Source: Acidimicrobiia bacterium (GTDB taxonomy: Bacteria; Actinomycetota; Acidimicrobiia; Acidimicrobiales; Ilumatobacteraceae). Taken from it: a DNA stretch of 6,132 nucleotides. The notes under the pieces are model-generated. The model searched no databases. It saw only the letters and a list, made by a program, of their open reading frames with translations, and was not told where the DNA came from. The stretch covers positions 1 to 6,132 of the forward strand of contig JAUHYJ010000230.1 of the NCBI GenBank assembly GCA_030425785.1. The letters are read 5' to 3'. A program made the position numbers and the translations under genes. Shown one piece after another: positions 1-5,816 of this stretch; the first letter of the stretch is position 1, and each line of letters starts with the position of its first letter.

Positions 1-837
1 CCCGTAGTCGCCGAACGGGCGGTCGCGTTCGCGCACCGCCTCGCGGAACCCGACGGACTGCGATCGCGCGACGAAGTCGAGCCCCTCCTGTGTGTGTCGG
101 GCCACGCCGTCGTAGATCGTGCCGAGCCGACGCGAGGTCGGCGGGTCGTACATCTCGTCGGCGACGGCGTTCAGTGACCAGGTGATCATCTCGAGCTGGT
201 TCGACGGCACGAGTGCGATCCGCTGGGCGAGCGCCATCGCCCGGTCGGCGAGCTCGTCGTCGGGCACCACCTCGAGCACGGCGCCCATCTCGAGCGCCTG
301 CCGGGCGGTGAACTCGTCGCCGGTGAGCATGTAGCGGCGGGCGTTCTGGAGCCCGAGGCGGGCGACCCAGTTCCACGGTGCCTCGGGAATGCCCCACACC
401 CGCGACGGCGGATATCCGAACCGCGCGGACTCGGCCGCGACTATCAGGTGGGCGTTGAACACGATGTTCGTCCCGCCCGCGATGCACCATCCCTGCACCG
501 CTGCGACCGTCGGCTTCGAGCAGTCGTGCAGCTTGGCCCACGTGTCGGCGAACGAGCGGATCATGTGCTGGTCGCGCACGGTGTCCCAGACGCGCTCGTC
601 CGGATCGTCCTCGGCGGCTTGCGCATCGGTCGACCAGTCGAGCCCGTACCCGGCGCAGAACGCCGGGCCCTCGGCGTCGAGCAGGATCACCCGCACCTCG
701 CCGTCACGCTCGGCCGCGTCGACGGCAGCGCTCAGCTCGTCACGAAGCTCGGGCGTGATCGTGTTGTAGCGGTCCGGCCGGCACAGCGTCAGCCGCCGGA
801 CGTGGCCCTCGGTCGTCTCGCGGACGGCGTTCCCCAT
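1..837 (-). CDS. Crotonase-fold (enoyl-CoA hydratase/isomerase family) protein, 3' end cut off
   Basis: The frame is open for 279 codons from ATG 837 to the window edge, so the C-terminus is missing. The fold is that of the crotonase superfamily, which acts on acyl-CoA thioesters through an oxyanion hole. The first oxyanion-hole segment is GPAFCAGYGLDWS (residues 57-69); the second is QGWCIAGGTN (115-124), followed by SARFGYPP (137-144). The family's C-terminal helical part, with LTGDEF and the downstream A..R segments, is present. Aligned to classical enoyl-CoA hydratase, the two catalytic glutamates are replaced by Asn124 and Pro144, so ordinary hydration is doubtful. At roughly 280 residues it is already near the usual family length, so only a short tail is probably lost. 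No good ribosome site precedes the ATG; a TAACGT element 7 nt upstream suggests a leaderless start. The family call is firm; the reaction and substrate are unknown. Confidence 0.9.
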   Translation of the reverse strand, partial: MGNAVRETTEGHVRRLTLCRPDRYNTITPELRDELSAAVDAAERDGEVRVILLDAEGPAFCAGYGLDWSTDAQAAEDDPDERVWDTVRDQHMIRSFADTWAKLHDCSKPTVAAVQGWCIAGGTNIVFNAHLIVAAESARFGYPPSRVWGIPEAPWNWVARLGLQNARRYMLTGDEFTARQALEMGAVLEVVPDDELADRAMALAQRIALVPSNQLEMITWSLNAVADEMYDPPTSRRLGTIYDGVARHTQEGLDFVARSQSVGFREAVRERDRPFGDYG

Positions 838-850
838 CCGCCCGACGTTA
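838..850 (-). promoter_or_regulatory. Candidate -10 element for leaderless crotonase transcript
   Basis: On the minus strand TAACGT (850-845) fits the actinobacterial -10 pattern TANNNT. It ends exactly 7 nt before the A of the crotonase ATG, which places the transcription start on the start codon itself. There is no convincing -35 hexamer and no Shine-Dalgarno sequence, which fits leaderless expression. This is inferred from spacing and motif only. Confidence 0.45.
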
Positions 851-909
851 CGAGTTGTGCCGGCCGCGGCTGGTAGCGGCGCTGCGTCGAGGACCTTGCG
901 ACTTGTGCC
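851..909 (-). repeat. Pair of near-identical 11-mers upstream of crotonase
   Basis: Read on the minus strand, GGCACAAGTCG (909-899) and GGCACAACTCG (861-851) match at 10 of 11 positions and start 48 bp apart. The copy nearer the gene lies directly beside the TAACGT element. Two spaced copies around a promoter could be regulator sites, but two short copies in a GC-rich gap could also be chance. Confidence 0.3.
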
Positions 910-944
910 TGACCCCCGATGACAGGTCCCCGATGACAGGTCAG
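909..944 (-). repeat. 14-bp tandem duplication and inverted repeat at the P450 stop codon
   Basis: On the plus strand the unit CCCGATGACAGGTC occurs twice back to back (915-928 and 929-942) without mismatch. The second copy runs into the TGA stop codon of the P450 gene (943-941). The pair is bracketed by CTGACC (909-914) and GGTCAG (939-944), a 6-bp inverted repeat, so minus-strand RNA could form a hairpin with the stop codon in one arm. There is no T-run after it, so a classical intrinsic terminator is not supported. It may be a recent slippage duplication. Confidence 0.7.
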
Positions 945-2248
945 AGGATGCGGAGGGGGAGGACGCGGGGGCCGCGGATCTGGCCGATGCTCCACTTCAC
1001 GTCGCCGGCGAGCTCGAAGTCGCGGAAGCGGGCGACGAACTCCTCGATCGCGATGCGCAGCTCGAGCCGGGCCAGGTTCGAGCCGAGGCACCGGTGGATG
1101 CCGAGCCCGAACGCCGAGTGGCGGTTGACCTGGCGATCGATGATGAAGCCCTCGGCGTCCTCGAACTGCTTCGGGTCGCGGTTGGCGGCCGGGAAGGGCA
1201 GCAGCACCCAGTCGTCCTTCTTCATCGGGCAGCCGTGGAAGTCGTTGTCCTTCGCGACGAGCCGGGCCATGGTGACCGGCGCGTAGGCCCGCAGGAACTC
1301 CTCGAGTGCGAAGTCCATCACCTCGGGGTCGTCGGCGAGCCGATGGCGGTCGTCGGGGTGCTGGGCGAGGTGCCACAGCGACGACCCGATCGCCGACCAG
1401 GTGGTGTCGATGCCGGCGATGAGCAGCAGGATGATCGTGCCGCGCACGTGGTCACGCTCGAGCTTGTTGCCCTCGATCTCGACGTCGAGCAGGTAGCTCG
1501 TCAGGTCGTCGCGCGGGTTCGCGATGTGGTCCTCGATCTGGTCGTCGATGTACATCTCGAGGTGCTGGAACGAGTCGCTGCGCTCGTTCGGGTCCTCGTT
1601 GATGCGCTCGAGCGTGTCGTGGACGAACCCGCGGAAGCGTTCCTCGTCCTCCTGTGGGAAGCCGAGCATGCGGCCGATGACGTTGACCGGGATGTGCTGC
1701 GCGTACTGGACGGCGCCGTCGATGATCGTCTCGCCGGGCGTCACGTCGCCCATCGCGTCGAGCAGCCCGCGACAGAGCGTGCGGACCTCGTCCTCCCACG
1801 GCTCGATCTGCTTCGGAGCGAACGGCGGCAGCAGGAGGCGTCGCGCGACCTGGTGGAACGGCGGGTCGCTGGTGATCGGCGGCGCGCCACCGATCGGGGC
1901 CGGCAACTGCAGGTCGCCGGGGCGCAGGTGGCTGACGACGACCGAACGGCTCGTGAAGTTCTCGGTGTCGTAGGCGATCTCGTGCACCGTCTCGTGGGTG
2001 ATCGGCGCCCACATGCCCCCGTACCGCTCGGAGTGGGCGACGGGGCAACCGCTCTCACGCAGGTCGTGCCAGATCTGATGGGCGTTCTCGTTGTACTCGG
2101 GGCGGCCGTGGTCGATATCGGTCGCCCAGTCCTGCACCGGGCCGTACATCTCCGCATCCCACGGCACGCGCTCCCACACGTCGGCGCCCTCGGGGGTGTC
2201 CTTGATGATGGGCGGGACCCGCTCGGGCCGTTCGCTGACGTCGGTCAT
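941..2248 (-). CDS. Cytochrome P450 (bacterial class I type)
   Basis: This 435-residue soluble P450 has all the family landmarks: the C-helix FHQVARR (131-137), where Arg normally contacts a heme propionate; the I-helix oxygen-activation motif AGIDTT (278-283, acid-alcohol pair Asp281/Thr282); the K-helix ExxR at Glu317-Arg320; AANRDP (354-359); and the heme loop FGLGIHRCLG (380-389) with Cys387 as thiolate ligand. There is no membrane anchor or reductase fusion, so electrons must come from a separate ferredoxin. The ferredoxin gene 19 bp upstream is the obvious donor. Start ATG 2248 is supported by GAAGGAAG (2260-2253), about 4 nt from the ATG. The first 60 residues or so, before the recognisable P450 core, are rather long. 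The enzyme presumably hydroxylates or otherwise oxidises a small molecule; the substrate and CYP family number cannot be assigned from sequence alone. Confidence 0.97.
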   Translation of the reverse strand: MTDVSERPERVPPIIKDTPEGADVWERVPWDAEMYGPVQDWATDIDHGRPEYNENAHQIWHDLRESGCPVAHSERYGGMWAPITHETVHEIAYDTENFTSRSVVVSHLRPGDLQLPAPIGGAPPITSDPPFHQVARRLLLPPFAPKQIEPWEDEVRTLCRGLLDAMGDVTPGETIIDGAVQYAQHIPVNVIGRMLGFPQEDEERFRGFVHDTLERINEDPNERSDSFQHLEMYIDDQIEDHIANPRDDLTSYLLDVEIEGNKLERDHVRGTIILLLIAGIDTTWSAIGSSLWHLAQHPDDRHRLADDPEVMDFALEEFLRAYAPVTMARLVAKDNDFHGCPMKKDDWVLLPFPAANRDPKQFEDAEGFIIDRQVNRHSAFGLGIHRCLGSNLARLELRIAIEEFVARFRDFELAGDVKWSIGQIRGPRVLPLRIL

Positions 2249-2267
2249 CGTGCTTCCTTCTCAGTGT

Positions 2268-2462
2268 TCAATCGGTGAGGGTGATCGCATATTCGGGGCA
2301 GTTGGCGGCGGCGAGCCGGGCTCGCGCTTCGAGCTCGGACGGGAGCTCGTCGTCGATCCGTTGCACGGCCTGGCCGTACTCGTCGACGTCGAACACCGCT
2401 GGTGCGAGCGCGTAGCAGCGGTTGTGCCCTTGACAGATCCCCGCGTCGAGATGCACCCGCAT
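2268..2462 (-). CDS. Small P450-type [3Fe-4S] ferredoxin
   Basis: This 64-residue acidic protein has the single-cluster ferredoxin pattern CQGHNRC (Cys10, Cys16) and a distal NCP (Cys55). The place usually held by a further cysteine ligand is taken by His13. Three cysteines plus a non-cysteine residue is the CxxHxxC...CP signature of actinobacterial ferredoxins that serve P450s; these normally carry a 3Fe-4S cluster, or a 4Fe-4S cluster with an unusual ligand. Its role is one-electron transfer in the cytosol from a ferredoxin reductase, which is not in this window, to the P450 encoded immediately downstream. ATG 2462 is the only reasonable start: an in-frame TGA lies a short way upstream, and an AGGA-like ribosome site precedes it. 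The gap to the P450 is 19 bp, so the two are surely co-transcribed. Confidence 0.95.
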   Translation of the reverse strand: MRVHLDAGICQGHNRCYALAPAVFDVDEYGQAVQRIDDELPSELEARARLAAANCPEYAITLTD

Positions 2463-2486
2463 CCCACCATCCTGCCCGAGAATCGC

Positions 2487-2513
2487 TGAGACGTCGAGAG
2501 GAAATTCGTCTCA
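2487..2513. promoter_or_regulatory. Operator-like palindrome upstream of ferredoxin-P450
   Basis: TGAGACG (2487-2493) and CGTCTCA (2507-2513) are perfect 7-bp inverted arms around a 13-bp centre, so the half-site centres are 20 bp apart. That suits a dimeric repressor binding two successive major grooves. The site ends 25 bp before the ferredoxin ATG. The 13-bp centre holds the only AT-leaning patch in this gap (GGAAATT on the plus strand). It could equally be an RNA hairpin in the leader. No clear -10/-35 pair is visible in the same gap. Confidence 0.45.
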
Positions 2514-2532
2514 CTGCCTCAATTCCGAGTCG

Positions 2533-2555
2533 GGGCGGGTTGGATCAACCCGCCC
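2533..2555 (-). terminator. Strong hairpin centred on the methyltransferase stop codon
   Basis: GGGCGGGTTG (2533-2542) and CAACCCGCCC (2546-2555) form a perfect 10-bp stem with a 3-nt loop. The TGA stop of the methyltransferase (2547-2545) begins in the last pairs of the stem and ends in the loop. The stem is very stable, but no U-tract follows on the minus strand. It may be a non-canonical terminator or partial read-through attenuator, or an mRNA 3'-end stabiliser separating the methyltransferase from ferredoxin-P450. Confidence 0.55.
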
Positions 2556-3540
2556 GGTCTGCGCGCACACCGACGACGAGGGTCGTCATCTCGTCGACGA
2601 GCGGTCGCCGGTCGGACTCGACGAACCCGTGCCGTTCGAGCATGTCGGCGACGTCGTCGGCCGTGCGAGACACGTGGCCCGGCACGAACACGGCGTGCTG
2701 CAGCGACCAGGCGGCCGCGTGCGCACCACTGCCGACCATGAACCCGTGCACGGCGACCCACCGCACGCCGCGGTCGGCGAGTGCCCGGACGACCGGCTCG
2801 TGCTGGTCACCGGGGATCGACGAGAACAGGTAGCTGAGCACGGCCCCGTCGTAGGTCACGCCGTCCCGGTCCGTCGGCCAGGTGGTCGGATCGAGCGCAT
2901 TGCCCGCATGGAAGCTGACGCGATCGCCGGCGGGTGGCGCAGCTGCGACGACCGACTCGAGGTCGACCACGTCGACGTCGAAGTCGTGGGTGCGCGCGAT
3001 CGCCTGTGCGATCGCGCCCCAACCACCGCCGACGTCGAGCACCCGGCCGGACGGCTTCGGCAGGCTGCGGGCGAGCGCCTTCGCCGGCCCGAGCGACCCG
3101 GCGTACTGCGACGCCTGGTAGGCGTGGGCCTCGTCGGCGTCGGCGAACCACCCCTCGTAGCCCTGCCGCGATGCGGGGTCGGCCAGCACCTTGGCCAGCA
3201 CGTTCTCACCGGTCGTGCCGAGCGTGAGTCTGGGGGTCATCTGCTGGAGGACCTGTCCGCCCAGATAGTCGCGATACGACTGGTCGCCGGTGAGCAGCGT
3301 CGACATCGACTCCGGCTGCGACCAGACACCGTGGTGGTCGCGATCGACCAGCCCTTCCTCGTCCAACACGTAGAGCAGTGTCTCGACCAGGGCGGCGTCG
3401 GGGCTGACCGCGCCGAGCTCGTCGGCACGCGCCGGGAGGTGATCGAACAGCTGGAGCTCACAGGCGGTGAGCAGGGCCCACGACGACACGTAGCCGTAGG
3501 CGGTGGCGTTGATCGAACGGGCGGCAACGGCGAGAGACAT
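2545..3540 (-). CDS. Class I SAM-dependent O-methyltransferase-like protein (plant/HIOMT-type fold)
   Basis: This 331-residue protein has the two-domain layout of the O-methyltransferase family that includes plant and HIOMT-type enzymes. The helical winged-helix/dimerisation part (about 1-105) carries WALLTACELQLFDHL-like and LLYVLDEEGLV segments. It is followed by a Rossmann domain with SAM motif I VLDVGGGWG (167-175), an acidic end of strand 2 at VVDLES (191-196), and FHAGNALDP (210-218). In most active relatives the segment equivalent to LSYLFSSIP (235-243) contains a His-Asp general base; here Ser240-Ser241 occupies that place, so methyl transfer may use another mechanism or another reaction may occur. 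ATG 3540 is preferred because AGGGTG lies 6 nt upstream; an in-frame GTG at 3549 would add three residues but has no spaced ribosome site. It follows the decarboxylase by 61 bp. A small hydroxylated substrate is likely but not identifiable. Confidence 0.9.
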   Translation of the reverse strand: MSLAVAARSINATAYGYVSSWALLTACELQLFDHLPARADELGAVSPDAALVETLLYVLDEEGLVDRDHHGVWSQPESMSTLLTGDQSYRDYLGGQVLQQMTPRLTLGTTGENVLAKVLADPASRQGYEGWFADADEAHAYQASQYAGSLGPAKALARSLPKPSGRVLDVGGGWGAIAQAIARTHDFDVDVVDLESVVAAAPPAGDRVSFHAGNALDPTTWPTDRDGVTYDGAVLSYLFSSIPGDQHEPVVRALADRGVRWVAVHGFMVGSGAHAAAWSLQHAVFVPGHVSRTADDVADMLERHGFVESDRRPLVDEMTTLVVGVRADRAG

Positions 3541-3546
3541 GCCATT

Positions 3547-3574
3547 CACCCTGGCCAGTCGGACATGGCCGGGT
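3547..3574 (-). promoter_or_regulatory. Hairpin burying the methyltransferase ribosome site
   Basis: On the minus strand ACCCGGCCA (3574-3566) pairs with TGGCC-A-GGGT (3557-3548): nine base pairs, one bulged A and an 8-nt loop. The ribosome site AGGGTG (3552-3547) and the alternative GTG start (3549-3547) lie largely inside the 3' arm. The structure would repress initiation unless opened, for example by ribosomes finishing the decarboxylase or by a trans factor. Confidence 0.5.
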
Positions 3575-3601
3575 CAAAGCTGGGTTCGCGAGACCGGTGG
3601 G

Positions 3602-4972
3602 TCAGTCGAGCTCGCGTGCGAGCGCGACGATCACGTCGGCTGCGCGCGTCGCGTCGTCGGGCGTGGTCTTCCACGACGAGACCGAGATCCGCATGGCGGT
3701 CTCGCCCTGCCATGTCGTCGGCCCGCACCAGATGCGCCCGTCGCGCTGGATCGCATCGACGAGTCGAGCGATCGATGCCGGGTCGCGGAAGCGGATCAGC
3801 ACCTGATTCAGCACCACCTCGTTGAGCACCCGGAAGTCGGGTTCGGCGCGCAGGCGATCGGCGATGACGGTCGCGGCATCGCACGCTCGGCTGACCAGCT
3901 CGCCGACACCGCGCCGGCCGAGCGTCCGCAGCACCGCCCACACCTCGATCTGGCGGGCGCGCTGGGACGACTGCGGCGTGTGGTGCATCGCCTCGAAGCC
4001 GTGCTCGGGCGGGAGGTAGCCGGCGACCGAGGCGAACGTGCGTCGCAGCGCGCCCTCGCGCTGGACGACGGCGATACCGGAGTCGTAGGTGACGTTGAGC
4101 CACTTGTGGGCGTCCGTGGCGAGCGAGTCGGCCCGCCGCAGGCCCTCGACGAGGTGTGCTCGTGACGGGTCGGCGAGCGCCCAGAGCCCGAACGCGCCGT
4201 CGACGTGGAGCCATGCGCTGCGGGCCTCGGCCCAGTCGGCGATGTCGTCGAACGGATCGAAGGCACCCGTGTTCACCTCGCCGGCCTGCGCACACACGAC
4301 GATCGGCCCGTCGGCCGGGTCGAGGTCGGGGAGGTCGGCGGCGACGAGACGACCCTGGTCGTCGGCCGGGACGGTGATGACCCGCTCGGACCCGAGGCCG
4401 ATGACACCGAGCGACTTCCGCAGCGTGGAATGGGCCTGGGCGCCGACGACGACGCGGACCTCGGGCGCCCCGTACAGCCCCTGCGTCGGTGCGTCCCAGC
4501 CGTGCTCGGCGAGCAGGGCGTCGCGGGCCGCCGCCAGGCAGCTGGCGTTGGCCACCGTCGCACCCGACACGTAGGCGACGTCGGCGGCGGGGGAGAGGCC
4601 GAACAGGTCGAGCAGCCACCGCCGGCTCACTTCGTAGAGGCGCGCCGCGACCGGCGACATGACCGGCAGGGCGGCGTTCTGGTCCCACGCATCCGCGAGG
4701 AAGGCGGCGCCGAGCGCGACAGGCAGCGTCGCGCCGTTCACGAAGCCGAAGTAGCGCGGCCCGGCACTGCCCATCGCCGCCGGGCCGCCGACGGTCGCGA
4801 GCAGGTCGATCGTGACGGTGGCGTCGGTCGGCTCGTCGGGCAGCGGTTCGTCGAACCTGACGAGCGCGTCGACGGCCTCCGGCGTCGGTGTGGCATCGCG
4901 CGCGTCGATCGTCGCTGCGAACCGCAGCGCGTGGTCGGCGGCGGTGCGGAGCAGCTCGACGTCGTCGTGCAT
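3602..4972 (-). CDS. PLP-dependent group II decarboxylase-like enzyme
   Basis: This 456-residue fold-type I PLP enzyme belongs to the group II amino-acid decarboxylase family (aromatic amino acid, glutamate and diaminobutyrate decarboxylases). Visible landmarks in order: PRYFGFVNG (72-80), the substrate-entry region; SGATVAN (136-142), the phosphate-binding loop, with Ala where SGGT is usual; AHSTLRKS (180-187) with the His that stacks on the PLP ring; HVDGAFG (256-262), with Asp258 binding the pyridine nitrogen; TDAHKWLN (286-293), with Lys290 forming the internal aldimine; and a C-terminal MRISVSSWKTT (427-437). All cofactor residues are present, so it should be active. The expected reaction is decarboxylation of an L-amino acid to an amine, but relatives are sometimes aldehyde synthases or transaminase-like, and the substrate is unknown. 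GTG 4975 precedes ATG 4972 in frame; either may start. The ribosome site is weak (GGTGGG, very close). It probably leads the methyltransferase in an operon. Confidence 0.93.
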   Translation of the reverse strand: MHDDVELLRTAADHALRFAATIDARDATPTPEAVDALVRFDEPLPDEPTDATVTIDLLATVGGPAAMGSAGPRYFGFVNGATLPVALGAAFLADAWDQNAALPVMSPVAARLYEVSRRWLLDLFGLSPAADVAYVSGATVANASCLAAARDALLAEHGWDAPTQGLYGAPEVRVVVGAQAHSTLRKSLGVIGLGSERVITVPADDQGRLVAADLPDLDPADGPIVVCAQAGEVNTGAFDPFDDIADWAEARSAWLHVDGAFGLWALADPSRAHLVEGLRRADSLATDAHKWLNVTYDSGIAVVQREGALRRTFASVAGYLPPEHGFEAMHHTPQSSQRARQIEVWAVLRTLGRRGVGELVSRACDAATVIADRLRAEPDFRVLNEVVLNQVLIRFRDPASIARLVDAIQRDGRIWCGPTTWQGETAMRISVSSWKTTPDDATRAADVIVALARELD

Positions 4973-4997
4973 CACCCACCATCGTGCCCCACCCCGC

Positions 4998-5047
4998 CGT
5001 TCATGTCGCGCACAGTCGGGATATCCCCGCTGAGCGCAACATGAACG
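4998..5047. repeat. 50-bp imperfect palindrome between RIO kinase and decarboxylase
   Basis: Two 23-nt arms (4998-5020 and 5025-5047) flank an ATAT centre. The outer 9 bp, CGTTCATGT/ACATGAACG, match perfectly; further runs of 4, 3 and 3 pairs follow toward the centre, separated by isolated mismatches at 5007/5038, 5012/5033 and 5016-5017/5028-5029. That makes 19 Watson-Crick pairs of 23. The left end lies 25 bp from the decarboxylase ATG and the right end 11 bp from the RIO kinase stop codon. No U-tract follows on the minus strand. It could act as a transcription terminator for the kinase, an extended operator for the decarboxylase operon, or be a REP-like palindromic unit. Confidence 0.7.
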
Positions 5048-5058
5048 TTAGACGTGGG

Positions 5059-5808
5059 TCAGAGGGATCGGAGGACGTCGGCGAACACCTCCTCGCCGTC
5101 GACGTCGAGGCCGCGGTGTGAGAACCAGCCGCACACGTTGAGCACGTCTCGGTGGAGGAAGTCGATGCCGCTCGGGTTGGCGGCGATGTCGACCGCCTGC
5201 GGGAAGTCGATGAACCAGACGCGGTCGTCCCACCACAGCACGTTGTATGCCGACAGGTCACCGTGGGCGTACCCCTCGGCGACGATGACGTGCAGCCCGT
5301 CGACGAGCTGGTCGAACGCCGCCGGGAGCTGCTCGGCTCGCAGCCGCGCCGCGTGCAGCTGAGGCGCCGCTCGCTCGTCGTCGCCGACGTACTCGAGGTC
5401 GAACACGTTGCCGTCGTAGGCGATCGGGTACGGCACCGACAGCCCGGCGTGCCACAGCCGGGTCATCACCTCGTGCTCGTGCCCCATCCAGCGGTCCTGC
5501 AGCAGACGCTTGCCGTACGTCGACATGCGTTCGACGGCGCGCCGGTCGCGGGACTTGCGGAACTGGCGGCCCTCCCGGTACTGCACGTCGTGCACGAACG
5601 CCGACGAGCGCTGGACGCCGAGCGCCTCGAGCTCGCCTTTCTGTTTCACCTCCCTCGGCAGGTAGCGCTTGCGGGCGAAGACGCAGGTGCGGCCGTCGTG
5701 GCCGTGACGTTCGATGAGGTTGATCTGGGCTTCCTTGCCCGTCTTGACGACGCCGAGGTCGTCTTCGTCGTGGAACTCGGTGACGAGCCACGTCGGTGTG
5801 GGACGCAT
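5059..5808 (-). CDS. Compact RIO-type atypical serine kinase/ATPase
   Basis: At 249 residues this is a bare RIO-domain protein. The glycine-rich loop is KTGKEAQI (22-29; RIO proteins have STGKEA). A conserved Lys follows in FARKRY (44-49). The flexible-loop region runs to WMGHEHEVMTRL (107-118), the hinge is NVFDLEYVG (134-142), the catalytic loop is HGDLSAYNVL (182-191 with Asp185 and Asn190), and the metal-binding loop is FIDFPQAVD (199-207 with Asp201). The catalytic loop resembles RIO1 (HADLSEYN), whereas DFPQ is more typical of RIO2; there is no N-terminal winged helix as in RIO2. RIO proteins in archaea and eukaryotes act in small-subunit ribosome maturation; the bacterial role is largely unknown. 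ATG 5808 is chosen because a perfect AGGAGG lies 9 nt upstream and the G-loop comes at residue 22. Extending the frame upstream adds 73 low-complexity Arg/Pro residues and collides with the leader ORF and its promoter. Confidence 0.94.
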   Translation of the reverse strand: MRPTPTWLVTEFHDEDDLGVVKTGKEAQINLIERHGHDGRTCVFARKRYLPREVKQKGELEALGVQRSSAFVHDVQYREGRQFRKSRDRRAVERMSTYGKRLLQDRWMGHEHEVMTRLWHAGLSVPYPIAYDGNVFDLEYVGDDERAAPQLHAARLRAEQLPAAFDQLVDGLHVIVAEGYAHGDLSAYNVLWWDDRVWFIDFPQAVDIAANPSGIDFLHRDVLNVCGWFSHRGLDVDGEEVFADVLRSL

Positions 5809-5816
5809 CTGTGCGT

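Noticed and set aside
1094..2278. Long plus-strand open frame of 394 codons opposite the P450
   Set aside because: It is the antisense shadow of a clear P450 gene in high-GC DNA. Its translation is a Val/Asp/Arg/Leu-rich string with no domain motif.
2629..3825. Plus-strand open frame of 398 codons opposite methyltransferase and decarboxylase
   Set aside because: It spans two well-supported minus-strand genes and their gap, with Arg/Val-rich low-complexity composition and no recognisable motif.
2545..4972. Melatonin-like pathway (aromatic amino-acid decarboxylase plus HIOMT-type methyltransferase)
   Set aside because: The family resemblance is only at fold level, no acetyltransferase is present, the methyltransferase lacks the usual catalytic His, and no substrate-specific residues could be identified.
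3546..4982. Minus-strand open frame of 478 codons overlapping the decarboxylase in another frame
   Set aside because: Its translation is Arg/Ala/Gly-rich, typical of an off-frame reading, while the other frame contains every PLP-binding motif.
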